Both the position numbers and the translations under genes were made by a program. A stretch of DNA of 64,000 nt from Ignavibacteria bacterium (GTDB taxonomy: Bacteria > Bacteroidota > Ignavibacteria > Tepidaquicellales > Tepidaquicellaceae). The stretch lies in assembly GCA_016719565.1 (NCBI GenBank), contig JADJYU010000003.1:124001-188000 (forward strand), in the 5' to 3' direction. The notes under the pieces were generated by a model, which did not search any database, had not been told where the DNA came from, and saw nothing but the letters and a program-made list of their open reading frames with translations. Below are positions 27,934-36,641 of the stretch, piece after piece (position 1 is the first letter of the stretch; each line of letters starts with the position of its first letter).

Positions 27934-27960
27934 GCGACTTTTACCCCCGATGATACGTCT
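27934..27960 (+). promoter_or_regulatory. Putative ECF-type autoregulatory promoter
   Basis: TTGCGACTTTT (-35 element, GCGAC core at 27934-27938) and ACGTCTAA (-10 element, CGTCT core at 27956-27960) are separated by 17 nt and lie 36 nt before the ATG of the ECF sigma gene. ECF promoters generally carry an AAC- or GAC-type -35 and a CGTC-type -10, so self-activation is plausible. It is inference from pattern. Confidence 0.55.
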
Positions 27961-27996
27961 AATCAACAAGAACTTATAAGTTTTATAAAACAGGTA

Positions 27997-28602
27997 ATGG
28001 AAAATAGTACCGACAAATTCATTGAATTGCTGAAGCCGGAGTATAGTAATGCTTTAAAGTACTGTAAGGCATTATGTTCAAGGCGTTCGAAGGACGATGC
28101 AGAAGACGTTTTGCAGCAGTCACTTCTCAAAGCTCTGGAAAATTTCGACAGCTTATCTGATCAGAGCAAGTTCAGGTCATGGTTCTTTAAAATAATCACG
28201 AGAGAATTTTATACTTTAATAAGAAAAGATTTCTGGAAAAAATTTCTGCCGTCAGATGACAAAAATATCAGCACTCAATTTCCTGAGATTTTACAGCATC
28301 AGGATGAGAACTGCGAAGGAATGCTTTTGCAGAAAGCTTTGTCGGGTATATCTTCAAAGGAAAGACAATCAATACTGCTTTACGAAATTGCCGGTTTCAG
28401 CATTGAAGAAATAAAAGAGATACAAAATGAAAGAAGCGTTTCATCTGTTAAATCCAGACTGAGCCGTGCAAGAAAAAAACTTAAATGCTTTATCGAGAAA
28501 GAAGAAAATAATTTACCAAATAAAGAAATAAATAAATCAATTTACTCAGGAGACATAAACAATGAAACACTCAGACTATTACCGGAAACCGAAGGCAAAT
28601 GA
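27997..28602 (+). CDS. ECF-type RNA polymerase sigma factor
   Basis: 201 residues. Region 2 runs from about residue 15 (YSNALKYCKALCSRRSKDDAEDVLQQSLLKALEN) through KFRSWFFKIITREFY; region 4 is GISSKERQSILLYEIAGFSIEEIKE plus SSVKSRLSRARKKLK, the helix-turn-helix that reads the -35 element. A 35-residue polar tail follows. The gene overlaps the next by 41 nt, the usual arrangement with an anti-sigma factor, and has its own promoter-like element. Confidence 0.9.
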   Translation: MENSTDKFIELLKPEYSNALKYCKALCSRRSKDDAEDVLQQSLLKALENFDSLSDQSKFRSWFFKIITREFYTLIRKDFWKKFLPSDDKNISTQFPEILQHQDENCEGMLLQKALSGISSKERQSILLYEIAGFSIEEIKEIQNERSVSSVKSRLSRARKKLKCFIEKEENNLPNKEINKSIYSGDINNETLRLLPETEGK

Positions 28603-29569
28603 TCCTTCAGGAAATGACAGACTTGATCATTTGTTTGACAAGTTAAAAAATGAAAAAACTGACGATACATTTCCGGGCGTTGAGAAATGGCTCCGTAATT
28701 TTAACTCACAAAAATCTTTTAACCATTCGTTAAATAAAGAAAGGAAATTTTTTAATATGAGATCACCAAAAATCAAAATGGCTTATGCATTTCTCTTACT
28801 TGCAGTAATTGTAGCTGCATGTAATTATCCCGTTACACAGCAGGAAACTGTTGCTGACGTAATAAAATGGAATGTTAATAAGAGCAATGCCGAAGCAATA
28901 CAGAAGCTTCAGTCTCTTGGATGGACAAATAAGGCATTGATCAGTACAGTAAAACCGGAGGCAGCAAATGATCTTATTGAATACAAACTTGTTCTTATGA
29001 AAGATGAACTCGGAAATGCGCAGAAATATATGGATCAGCTGAAAGGAATAAGCGGAGTTACTGATATCAGCTTAGTTCCTCTGAATGAAAAGATTACCAG
29101 ACCTGTATATTCCTTTGCGCTTAATGAAATATTCAAAGTGGATATAAATGCATCCAATTTGTCTGATCAGGATCTGAAGAAAGAAATTGAATCCCAGCTT
29201 GCGCAAAACGGGATCAGAGATGTTCAGATCAGTTTTGACAGAAGCGCTGACGGAAAGAGGATATCAAAGATAGAAATTCCGGAAGGCAGCTTAAAAGACA
29301 ACAGCGGATTTGACATTACTATAAAGGACGGTAATAATGTACAAAGGACTGCTGAAGTCAGAAAATTCAGAAATGACGGGGAGGCAGACAGATTTAAAGA
29401 TAAGACTGATGAAGAGATCAGGAAAATGGTTACCGAAGATATGGGTGATAAAAATATCAGACCGGAAGATATTGTGATAACAAGAAAGGACGGCAAGGTC
29501 ATGATCAACGTACAGAAAAAGGGAACTGAAAGTGAAGATAAAATTGAATCAGAGATTGAATTAAAATGA
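28562..29569 (+). CDS. Single-pass membrane protein, candidate anti-sigma factor
   Basis: 335 residues. The start at 28562 is supported by AGGAG (28542-28546) upstream. About 75 polar residues are cytosolic, one membrane helix follows (MAYAFLLLAVIVAA, residues about 77-93), and about 240 residues lie outside. There is no zinc-binding HxxxCxxC motif. The outer part has two KxxxE-rich mixed alpha/beta segments and repeated Asp/Lys-rich phrases (SEDKIESEIELK at the end). Position and the 41-nt overlap with the sigma gene suggest a regulator of it; the sequence itself does not match a family I can name. A start at the internal Met before the helix would make it a lipoprotein (VIVAAC). Confidence 0.6.
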   Translation: MKHSDYYRKPKANDPSGNDRLDHLFDKLKNEKTDDTFPGVEKWLRNFNSQKSFNHSLNKERKFFNMRSPKIKMAYAFLLLAVIVAACNYPVTQQETVADVIKWNVNKSNAEAIQKLQSLGWTNKALISTVKPEAANDLIEYKLVLMKDELGNAQKYMDQLKGISGVTDISLVPLNEKITRPVYSFALNEIFKVDINASNLSDQDLKKEIESQLAQNGIRDVQISFDRSADGKRISKIEIPEGSLKDNSGFDITIKDGNNVQRTAEVRKFRNDGEADRFKDKTDEEIRKMVTEDMGDKNIRPEDIVITRKDGKVMINVQKKGTESEDKIESEIELK

Positions 29570-29599
29570 AAAATTAAAACTGTAATTCACTCTAATATT

Positions 29600-29630
29600 A
29601 AAATGCGGGATCATATTCCGCATTTTTTTT
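29600..29630 (+). terminator. Intrinsic terminator after the ECF/anti-sigma pair
   Basis: AAAATGCGG (29600-29608) pairs with CCGCATTTT (29618-29626) over a 9-nt loop and runs into a row of eight T. It lies 31 nt after the stop codon at 29569. Confidence 0.88.
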
Positions 29631-29812
29631 ATTTAAAGAATATTTAGCAATACCGACAAGCTAAACATATTTCAGACACCACCGTACTTTCCGTTTTTAG
29701 TAAACTTTTCCTATGATCCTAATATTAAATTATGAATAAATTTTAAAGTCTGCATTGCACTATGTATAAATTATTACTATTTTGGAAACTCATAAAACGA
29801 TTTTAGTTTCTA

Positions 29813-30454
29813 TTGGATAAAACAGACAGACAAATCAAAGACCGCGAAAAGATACTTATTTATTCCGCTCAAAAATTTCACAAAGAAGGATTTTACAAGA
29901 CCTCAATGGACGAGATCGCAAAAGAGCTTTGCGTCAGCAAGAAAACCATTTATAAGCATTTCCCTTCTAAGGAAAACCTTCTTGAAGAAATATGTTCTCA
30001 TACAACAAATGAAATTTACAACAATGTTGATATAATAGTAGACGGTGACGGAAATGTGGTTTTCAAATTTGTAAAACTTCTTAACATGTACAGTAATTAC
30101 ACATTAAATATAAGTGATAAATGGCTTCACGATCTCAAGATACATCACCCTGAAATTTTAAAAACAATAAACCACAACCGTACTTTTAAGATCAACGGTA
30201 TTCTGAACAAACTAATCACACAGGGTATAAAAGAAAAACTGATTGAAAATTATCCGCCTCAGATAATTATATCCGCATTTATACATTCTATTTCAGGAGT
30301 AATGAATCCGGAATTTCTGATCAACAATAAATTTACCATGCAGATCGCTTTTAAAACAACACATGAAATGTTATTAAACGGTATACTGACAGGCAGCGGA
30401 AAGAAAATATTTAAAAAAGAGAAATCATTATTAGCAAAAGAAATAAAACTTTAA
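29813..30454 (+). CDS. TetR/AcrR-family transcriptional regulator
   Basis: 213 residues from a TTG start. The N-terminal helix-turn-helix is FYKTSMDEIAKELCVSKKTIYKHFPSKENLLEEI (residues about 24-57), the standard TetR pattern. The C-terminal ligand domain is all helical and unassigned. It is 2 nt upstream of the TolC-family gene and heads the efflux operon, so it most likely represses the operon and is released by a substrate. Confidence 0.9.
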   Translation: MDKTDRQIKDREKILIYSAQKFHKEGFYKTSMDEIAKELCVSKKTIYKHFPSKENLLEEICSHTTNEIYNNVDIIVDGDGNVVFKFVKLLNMYSNYTLNISDKWLHDLKIHHPEILKTINHNRTFKINGILNKLITQGIKEKLIENYPPQIIISAFIHSISGVMNPEFLINNKFTMQIAFKTTHEMLLNGILTGSGKKIFKKEKSLLAKEIKL

Positions 30455-30456
30455 AA

Positions 30457-31785
30457 ATGATAAATATAAAATTCAGGTATATAAATCTGATATTATTCGC
30501 TATACTTATATTTTTTTCGGGTGATGTCAGGTCTCAGCAGAAAAGAATTATAACATCAGTTGAACAGGCAATATCTCTTGCAATGAAAGACAACTCCGAT
30601 GTAATAAATGCCAGATATGACCAGATGATAGCTGAGGAAAAAGTATCAGAAGTTTACAGTGAGAATTTACTTCCGACTATTACTTTAAATTCCAATTACT
30701 CAAGATCATTTAAAAAGCAGGTGTTTGATATATTCGGGGAAAAAATTGAAATTGGTTCTGATAATGCCTTAACTACTACTTTAAATGCAACAGAGCCAAT
30801 CCCTGTACTTGGTACACCTGTATTTTCAGGGATCAGGATCGCAGAATATTATTCAAAAATCCAGCAGGAGAATGTCGAGTCAGTGGAAAACGATGTGAGA
30901 AATACAGTGAAGAATTCATACTTCGGTGTTTTACTTTCAAAGGCGGTTGTTGATGTCAATGAAATTACTTACACAAATGCACAGGAGAATTTCAGAGTAG
31001 TCGAGTCAAGATTCAGGAACGGAGTCGCTACTGAATTCGATTTCCTCAGAGCCAGGGTAAAAGTTGAAAATGTAAGACCTGTATTGTTAAAATCCGAAAG
31101 AGACTTTGAGATCAGTAAAAAATTGTTCTCAAATGCCATAGGGTTAAAAGTAAATGATGAAATAGAAATACTGGATTCACTTCAGTATGACAGCACTGAA
31201 GTATGGGAAAGCACAGATGTCATGATAGACAGAATTTCAGAAGAGTATGTAACCGTAAGACAGCTTAAGCTGAATAAGAAAATCAGTCAGGAATTAGTAA
31301 ATGTAGATAAGGCAAATTATCTTCCGAAGTTATTTTTATTCGGTCAGTATTCATTAATTTCGCAGGAAAATGACGGTCAGTCACTTACAAATTACAGATT
31401 TTTTAATACACTGAATGCCGGTTTAGGATTATCCTGGGATTTAAATCTATTTAGAAATTCCTATAAAGTCGCACAGTCGGAAATAGAAGTTAAGAAATCA
31501 GAGGAACAGATCAGAGATGTAAAGCAGAAATTAAAATTAAGATCTGAGACTGCAATTATCGCGCTTGAAGATGCAAAGCAGAGAATACTTTCTACAAAAG
31601 AAACTGTGACACTTGCAGAGCGCGGTCTTGAGCTTGCCAATAAAAGTTACATTGAAGGAGTGCTGAATCAGATCGACGTTCAGGATGCTGAACTGACATT
31701 ATACAATTCCCGTCTGGGATATTATCAGGCTGTATTTGATTATCAGATCGCTAAGTCTGAACTTGAAAAATTACTGGAAAAATAA
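30457..31785 (+). CDS. TolC-family outer-membrane efflux protein
   Basis: 442 residues with a signal peptide (FRYINLILFAILIFFSGDVRSQ). It shows the two-fold repeat of OEP (outer membrane efflux protein) domains: long amphipathic helices joined by beta segments (for example NDVRNTVKNSYFGVLLSKAV and later KLRSETAIIALEDAKQRI). It would form the trimeric outer-membrane duct of the tripartite pump encoded by the next two genes (28 nt and 18 nt gaps). Confidence 0.92.
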   Translation: MINIKFRYINLILFAILIFFSGDVRSQQKRIITSVEQAISLAMKDNSDVINARYDQMIAEEKVSEVYSENLLPTITLNSNYSRSFKKQVFDIFGEKIEIGSDNALTTTLNATEPIPVLGTPVFSGIRIAEYYSKIQQENVESVENDVRNTVKNSYFGVLLSKAVVDVNEITYTNAQENFRVVESRFRNGVATEFDFLRARVKVENVRPVLLKSERDFEISKKLFSNAIGLKVNDEIEILDSLQYDSTEVWESTDVMIDRISEEYVTVRQLKLNKKISQELVNVDKANYLPKLFLFGQYSLISQENDGQSLTNYRFFNTLNAGLGLSWDLNLFRNSYKVAQSEIEVKKSEEQIRDVKQKLKLRSETAIIALEDAKQRILSTKETVTLAERGLELANKSYIEGVLNQIDVQDAELTLYNSRLGYYQAVFDYQIAKSELEKLLEK

Positions 31786-31813
31786 ATTCGAAAAAAAAAT
31801 TAATTAATATTAT

Positions 31814-32851
31814 ATGAAAAAGATCATTTATATAATGACAGCATTACTCACCGTATCATCATTACTCATATCATGCGGAAACGAAGGCGAGTCAAAGACA
31901 GAACCGGAAAAGAAATTACAGGCTGTCAAAACCACAGAGATTATAACGCAGGAATTCAATGAGACCTATAATGTAGTCGGTACTGTAAAACCTTTTCAGA
32001 CTGCAAAAATTTCTTCAGAAGAAGGCGGACTTATTACTTATATGCCTTTCGATAAAGGAAGCAGAGTCGGCAGAGGACAGACTCTCGTGAGATTAAAAAA
32101 GGATACTGATTTTGCGTCATTTGAACAGGCTGAGACTCAGTATGAACTTGCGAAGAGTAATTTTGAAAGGATTGAGAAATTATACAATGAAAGCGTTTCC
32201 ACAGAGCAGGATTATACAAATGCAAAATTTCAGCTTGAGCTTGCGGAAAAAAGTCTGAACCTGATTGAGACAAGACTTTCGAAGTCATACGTAACTTCAC
32301 CTATCAGCGGAATAGTAGATGAGAAATATATGAGCCGCGGAGAAGTAAGCGGACCCGGCACTCCGATACTGAATATAGTAGATGTATCTAAAGTAAAAAT
32401 TTCAGCTGGAATTCCTGAGAGATATTTGAGTGAGATCAAGAAAGGTTCACAGGTTAAGATAACTTTTGATGTATATCCGGGTGAAGAGTTCACCGGAACG
32501 GTGAATTACATTTCACCGACACTCAGCGTTCAGAACAGAACATTTGAAATTGAAATGGTTCTTCCTAATAAAGGCGGCAGATTAAAACCTGAAATGAGCG
32601 CAAACATCAGAATTGAGAAATCAGTGATTGTGGATGCGATCGTACTTCCGCAGGATCTGGTAATAGATTTCGGCAGTGAAAAGTTTGTTTATGTTTTTGA
32701 AAACGGAGCAGCGCGGAAAAAGTCAGTAATGATAGGCGGCAGAAACAACAACAATGTGCAGATACTTTCCGGATTAAATAAGGGTGACATACTTATTTCA
32801 GAGGGATTCCAGTCCGTTGCTGACGGAGACAAAGTTGAGATAATTAACTAA
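31814..32851 (+). CDS. Efflux RND periplasmic adaptor (membrane fusion) lipoprotein
   Basis: 345 residues. The signal sequence ends in a lipobox LLISCGNE, so it is probably anchored by lipid. The lipoyl/barrel-sandwich hybrid halves are AKISSEEGGLITYMPFDKGSRV and the strand after the hairpin (SYVTSPISGIVDEKYMSRGE). A helical hairpin lies between (FASFEQAETQYELAKSNFER), and a beta-barrel with the C-terminal GGRNNNNVQILSGLNKGD follows. It bridges the RND pump and TolC-like duct. Confidence 0.92.
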   Translation: MKKIIYIMTALLTVSSLLISCGNEGESKTEPEKKLQAVKTTEIITQEFNETYNVVGTVKPFQTAKISSEEGGLITYMPFDKGSRVGRGQTLVRLKKDTDFASFEQAETQYELAKSNFERIEKLYNESVSTEQDYTNAKFQLELAEKSLNLIETRLSKSYVTSPISGIVDEKYMSRGEVSGPGTPILNIVDVSKVKISAGIPERYLSEIKKGSQVKITFDVYPGEEFTGTVNYISPTLSVQNRTFEIEMVLPNKGGRLKPEMSANIRIEKSVIVDAIVLPQDLVIDFGSEKFVYVFENGAARKKSVMIGGRNNNNVQILSGLNKGDILISEGFQSVADGDKVEIIN

Positions 32852-32869
32852 CCGAAAAAGAATTTAAGA

Positions 32870-35800
32870 ATGAATATTTCAAAATTAGCGGTAGATAATA
32901 GAGTTACAGTTTATATAATGGTTGTGATTCTTGTTATACTTGGTATTTCGTCATATAACTCCATCCCAAAAGAGTCAGCTCCTTCTATCACAATTCCGAA
33001 TATCTTTGTTACTACATTATACTTCGGAGTTTCACCGCAGGATATGGAAAATCTCGTAACTCAGGAGATTGAAAAAGAAGTAAAAGGAATAAAAGATGTA
33101 AAGAAAATTACTTCTATTTCACAGGAAAGTTTTTCAATAGTGAATATTGAATTTAATCCGGATGTAATAATAGACGACGCTCTTCAGAAAGTCAGGGACA
33201 AAGTTGCTATAGCTAAGTCAAAGATGCCAAAGGATATTGAAGAACCGACAGTATCCGAAATTAATCTTGCTGAGCAGCCAATGCTTTATATTAACCTGTC
33301 AGGGAATCTGGGACTTGCAAGATTAAAAGATGTGGCAGATAATATAAGCGATGACATCGAGGGTATTCCGGGAGTATTAAGCGCTGACGTGAAAGGAGGT
33401 CTTGAAAGAGAGGTAAAGATCAACGTGGATGCGGACCGCCTGAAATATTATAATATGACTTTATTTGACATTACAAATAAAATTGGTCAGGAAAACCTCA
33501 GCATACCGGGTGGCAGCGTCGATGTGGGTTCACAGAATTATCTTATCAGAGTTCCGGGGGAATATGAAGATCCCGAACTGATCCGTGATATTATTATAAA
33601 ATCCGAGAATGAAAAACCGATATATATCAGAGACATTGCCGAAGTAGTTTACGGTTACAAGCAGAGAACAACTCTTGCGCGGGAAAATGGTAATGAAGCT
33701 GTAACTTTAGTTATTAAGAAAAGAAGCGGTGAAAACATTATAAGAATTGCAGATGAAATAAAAGAACTGGTAAAAGAAAAGGAAGCTTCTTTTCCTCCGG
33801 GATTAAAAGTTAGTTTTACTGGTGATGAATCTAAAAGCATAAAGAATACAGTTCATGAGCTTGAGAACGGAATAATCACGGGATTCTTATTAGTGTGTCT
33901 TATTCTGCTTGCAGCAATGGGTTTGAAGAATGCATTTCTTGTTGCAACTTCAATTCCTTTCTCATTTCTGATATCATTTATTATACTTGCCGGAATGGGT
34001 GTAACTATGAATATAGTAGTTTTATTCGGATTGATCCTTGTACTTGGTATTATAGTGGATGACGCAATTGTAGTAACGGAAAATATATACAGGCTTCAGG
34101 AGTCTGAAGGGTACAATCAGCATGATGCGTCAATAGAAGGACCGAGAGAAGTACAGATACCTGTAACCATAGCAACACTTACTATCATTTCCTCATTTGC
34201 TCCTTTATTATTTTTTCCGGGAATTGTCGGGGAATTTATGAAGTATCTTCCTATCACGCTTATTGTTTGTTTATTTTCGTCTCTGTTTGTAGCAATGATA
34301 ATCAATCCCGTACTTGCATCAAAATTTATCAATTACAAAAAAGACAGAGCTAAGCATGAGAGTAAGACTAAATGGTATAATGTCATTAACCGGTTTCATT
34401 TATGGTTCGACAAACTTTTTGCCAACATAGTAAAGAAGTATGAGAGGTCAATACGATGGGCAATGAGACACAGAAAAACATCTATATCTTTAACTGTATT
34501 TTTGCTGATTTTTGTTTTCGTCATTTATGGAATGTTCAGCAAAGGCGTTGAATTTTTTCCTCAGGTAGAGCCGCAGCAGGCATATATTTATGTAAACATG
34601 CCGGTCGGAACTAACCTGGAGAAGTCTGATGAAGTATCTAAAATAGTTGAAGAAAAACTTCCGGCATTTAAAGACCTTGAATATTATTTAACGAATGTCG
34701 GATCAGAAATTGGCGAAGGTTTTGGAAGTGATGTTTCAAACAAGAGTACTATAACTCTAAGTTTTTATGATAAAGCGGACAGATCTCAAAGTTCATTTAA
34801 GACAATTGAAGAAATAAGAGATGCAATTACAAATATAACAACAGCTGATGTCAGAATTCAGAAACAATCCGGAGGTCCGCCAACCGGTCCGCCGGTAAAT
34901 ATCGAAATATCCGGAGATGACTTTAACAAACTCGGGCAGATATCTGATGATATTAAAAGACAGATCGTTGACATTGCCGGGATGAAGGATCTGAAAGATG
35001 ATTATGACGAAGCGCGTCCTGAGATCAAGATAACAATTGACAGGGAAAAAGCTTCTCTGTACGGATTGAATACTTCAATTATTGCATCCGATATCAGGAC
35101 GGCAATTAATGGAACTTCTGCCAGCAAATTCAGGGTAGCTGACAAAGAATATGACATTACTGTAAGACTTGATTCCAGTCAGAGAGAAAATTTACAGACA
35201 ATTCAGAATTTATATTTACCCGGTAAAGACGGCGCAAAGATCCCGCTATCATCTGTTGCGCAAATTGAATTTACCGGCGGGATCGGTGCAATTAACAGAA
35301 AAGACCTGAAGAGAGTAGTTACAGTTTCTGCGAACGCTGAAGGCAGACTCGGAAATGAAGTGCTGCTTGATGTAAAGGAAAAATTAAAGAATATCAGTCT
35401 GCCTGACGGATATAATATAACATATACCGGTGAGCAGGAAGATCAGCAGGAGTCTACTGATTTTTTAAGCAAAGCGTTTTTAATATCACTGCTGATGGTT
35501 TTCTTTTTTCTTGTAATAGAATTCAATTCATTGTTGTCACCAATAATTATTATGTTTACTGTAATACTTTCACTGATCGGAGTATTGATCGGGCTGCTTG
35601 TTACCCAGACACCTTTCGGAATTATCATGACAGGGATCGGAGTAATTTCACTTGGAGGAATTGTAGTAAGAAATGCTATCATACTTCTTGATTTTCAGGT
35701 TGAGTTACAGAAGCGCGGACTGAGCAGGGAAGAATCAGTAATTCAATCCGGGATGGTCAGACTGAGACCTGTTTTTCTAACAGCTGCAGCTACAATACTC

Positions 35801-36049
35801 GGACTGATACCTCTGACCACAGGCGTGGATTTTGACTGGAGAACTTTTTCTTGGTTACTTGACGGTCAGAACACAGCTTTCTGGAGACCGATGGGTGTTG
35901 CGATTATTTTCGGATTATCATTCGCCACATTCCTTACGCTCGTAATTGTACCTGTAATGTTTGTATCAGTTTATAATCTTGTTGACAAATTTAAGAAGAA
36001 GAAACCGGCTGAAGAGACAACAGGAGATATTGTATTAAATACAGAATAA
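32870..36049 (+). CDS. RND-family multidrug efflux transporter (AcrB/MexF-like)
   Basis: 1059 residues; an inner-membrane proton-driven pump. It starts MNISKLAVDNRVTVYIMVV, typical of HAE1-type RND proteins, and has twelve predicted helices with two large periplasmic loops. TM4 carries the proton-relay acids in LGIIVDDAIVVTENI; GEQEDQQESTDFLSK and GMVRLRPVFLTAAATILGLIPL are conserved C-terminal features. Substrates cannot be told. The TetR-TolC-MFP-RND order makes one operon. Confidence 0.95.
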   Translation: MNISKLAVDNRVTVYIMVVILVILGISSYNSIPKESAPSITIPNIFVTTLYFGVSPQDMENLVTQEIEKEVKGIKDVKKITSISQESFSIVNIEFNPDVIIDDALQKVRDKVAIAKSKMPKDIEEPTVSEINLAEQPMLYINLSGNLGLARLKDVADNISDDIEGIPGVLSADVKGGLEREVKINVDADRLKYYNMTLFDITNKIGQENLSIPGGSVDVGSQNYLIRVPGEYEDPELIRDIIIKSENEKPIYIRDIAEVVYGYKQRTTLARENGNEAVTLVIKKRSGENIIRIADEIKELVKEKEASFPPGLKVSFTGDESKSIKNTVHELENGIITGFLLVCLILLAAMGLKNAFLVATSIPFSFLISFIILAGMGVTMNIVVLFGLILVLGIIVDDAIVVTENIYRLQESEGYNQHDASIEGPREVQIPVTIATLTIISSFAPLLFFPGIVGEFMKYLPITLIVCLFSSLFVAMIINPVLASKFINYKKDRAKHESKTKWYNVINRFHLWFDKLFANIVKKYERSIRWAMRHRKTSISLTVFLLIFVFVIYGMFSKGVEFFPQVEPQQAYIYVNMPVGTNLEKSDEVSKIVEEKLPAFKDLEYYLTNVGSEIGEGFGSDVSNKSTITLSFYDKADRSQSSFKTIEEIRDAITNITTADVRIQKQSGGPPTGPPVNIEISGDDFNKLGQISDDIKRQIVDIAGMKDLKDDYDEARPEIKITIDREKASLYGLNTSIIASDIRTAINGTSASKFRVADKEYDITVRLDSSQRENLQTIQNLYLPGKDGAKIPLSSVAQIEFTGGIGAINRKDLKRVVTVSANAEGRLGNEVLLDVKEKLKNISLPDGYNITYTGEQEDQQESTDFLSKAFLISLLMVFFFLVIEFNSLLSPIIIMFTVILSLIGVLIGLLVTQTPFGIIMTGIGVISLGGIVVRNAIILLDFQVELQKRGLSREESVIQSGMVRLRPVFLTAAATILGLIPLTTGVDFDWRTFSWLLDGQNTAFWRPMGVAIIFGLSFATFLTLVIVPVMFVSVYNLVDKFKKKKPAEETTGDIVLNTE

Positions 36050-36063
36050 AATTTTAATAAATT

Positions 36064-36498
36064 TTGGAATCAAATAAATTAATTCCTTTTCATCTCGCAA
36101 TCCCGGTCAATGAACTTAATGAGACTGCGGGTTTTTACAAGGATGTACTCGGCTGTAAAGAAGGAAGGAGCAGCGATAAGTGGATGGATCTGAATTTTTT
36201 CGGACACCAGCTTGTGCTCCATATTTCAGGTGATAAAAGAAATGAAAAGGTAAACGGAATTAATCCTGTGGACGGGCATAATGTTCCTGTTCCTCATTTC
36301 GGTGTAGTATTAAGTATTGATGACTGGCATATTCTTGAGAAAAAACTTATATCAGCGAATTATAAATTTCTCATCGAACCATATATTAGATTTAAAGGCG
36401 AGCCCGGTGAACAGGCGACAATGTTTTTATATGATCCTTCAGGAAATGCGCTGGAGTTTAAGGCGTTCAGAGATATTGGTATGTTGTTTGCCAAATAG
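36064..36498 (+). CDS. VOC-family (glyoxalase/bleomycin-resistance fold) protein
   Basis: 144 residues from a TTG start, 14 nt after the pump gene. The two-fold beta-alpha-beta-beta-beta repeat is recognisable: PFHLAIPVNELNETAGFYKDVLGC and PHFGVVLSIDDWHILEKKL, with metal-ligand-like residues His (HLAIPV) and Glu (NALEFKAF). VOC proteins include glyoxalases, dioxygenases and antibiotic-binding proteins; with an efflux operon, a detoxification role is possible but unproven. A strong terminator follows. Confidence 0.85.
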   Translation: MESNKLIPFHLAIPVNELNETAGFYKDVLGCKEGRSSDKWMDLNFFGHQLVLHISGDKRNEKVNGINPVDGHNVPVPHFGVVLSIDDWHILEKKLISANYKFLIEPYIRFKGEPGEQATMFLYDPSGNALEFKAFRDIGMLFAK

Positions 36499-36530
36499 AG
36501 ATCAGCCTTAACAAAATTATTTAAGATTAA

Positions 36531-36564
36531 AAAAGACAAGAGAGCATTGCTCTCTTGTCTTTTT
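36531..36564. terminator. Bidirectional terminator between convergent genes
   Basis: AAAAGACAAGAGAGC (36531-36545) pairs perfectly with GCTCTCTTGTCTTTT (36549-36563) around the loop ATT. A-run on the left and T-run on the right let it end both the plus-strand efflux operon and the minus-strand gene ending at 36642. Confidence 0.92.
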
Positions 36565-36641
36565 ATTTAACAGGTGTTACTTAAATTTACTGTGAGAAGT
36601 TTTATAAAATTAAAATAAATTTTATAAAATAAGTTTTTAAA

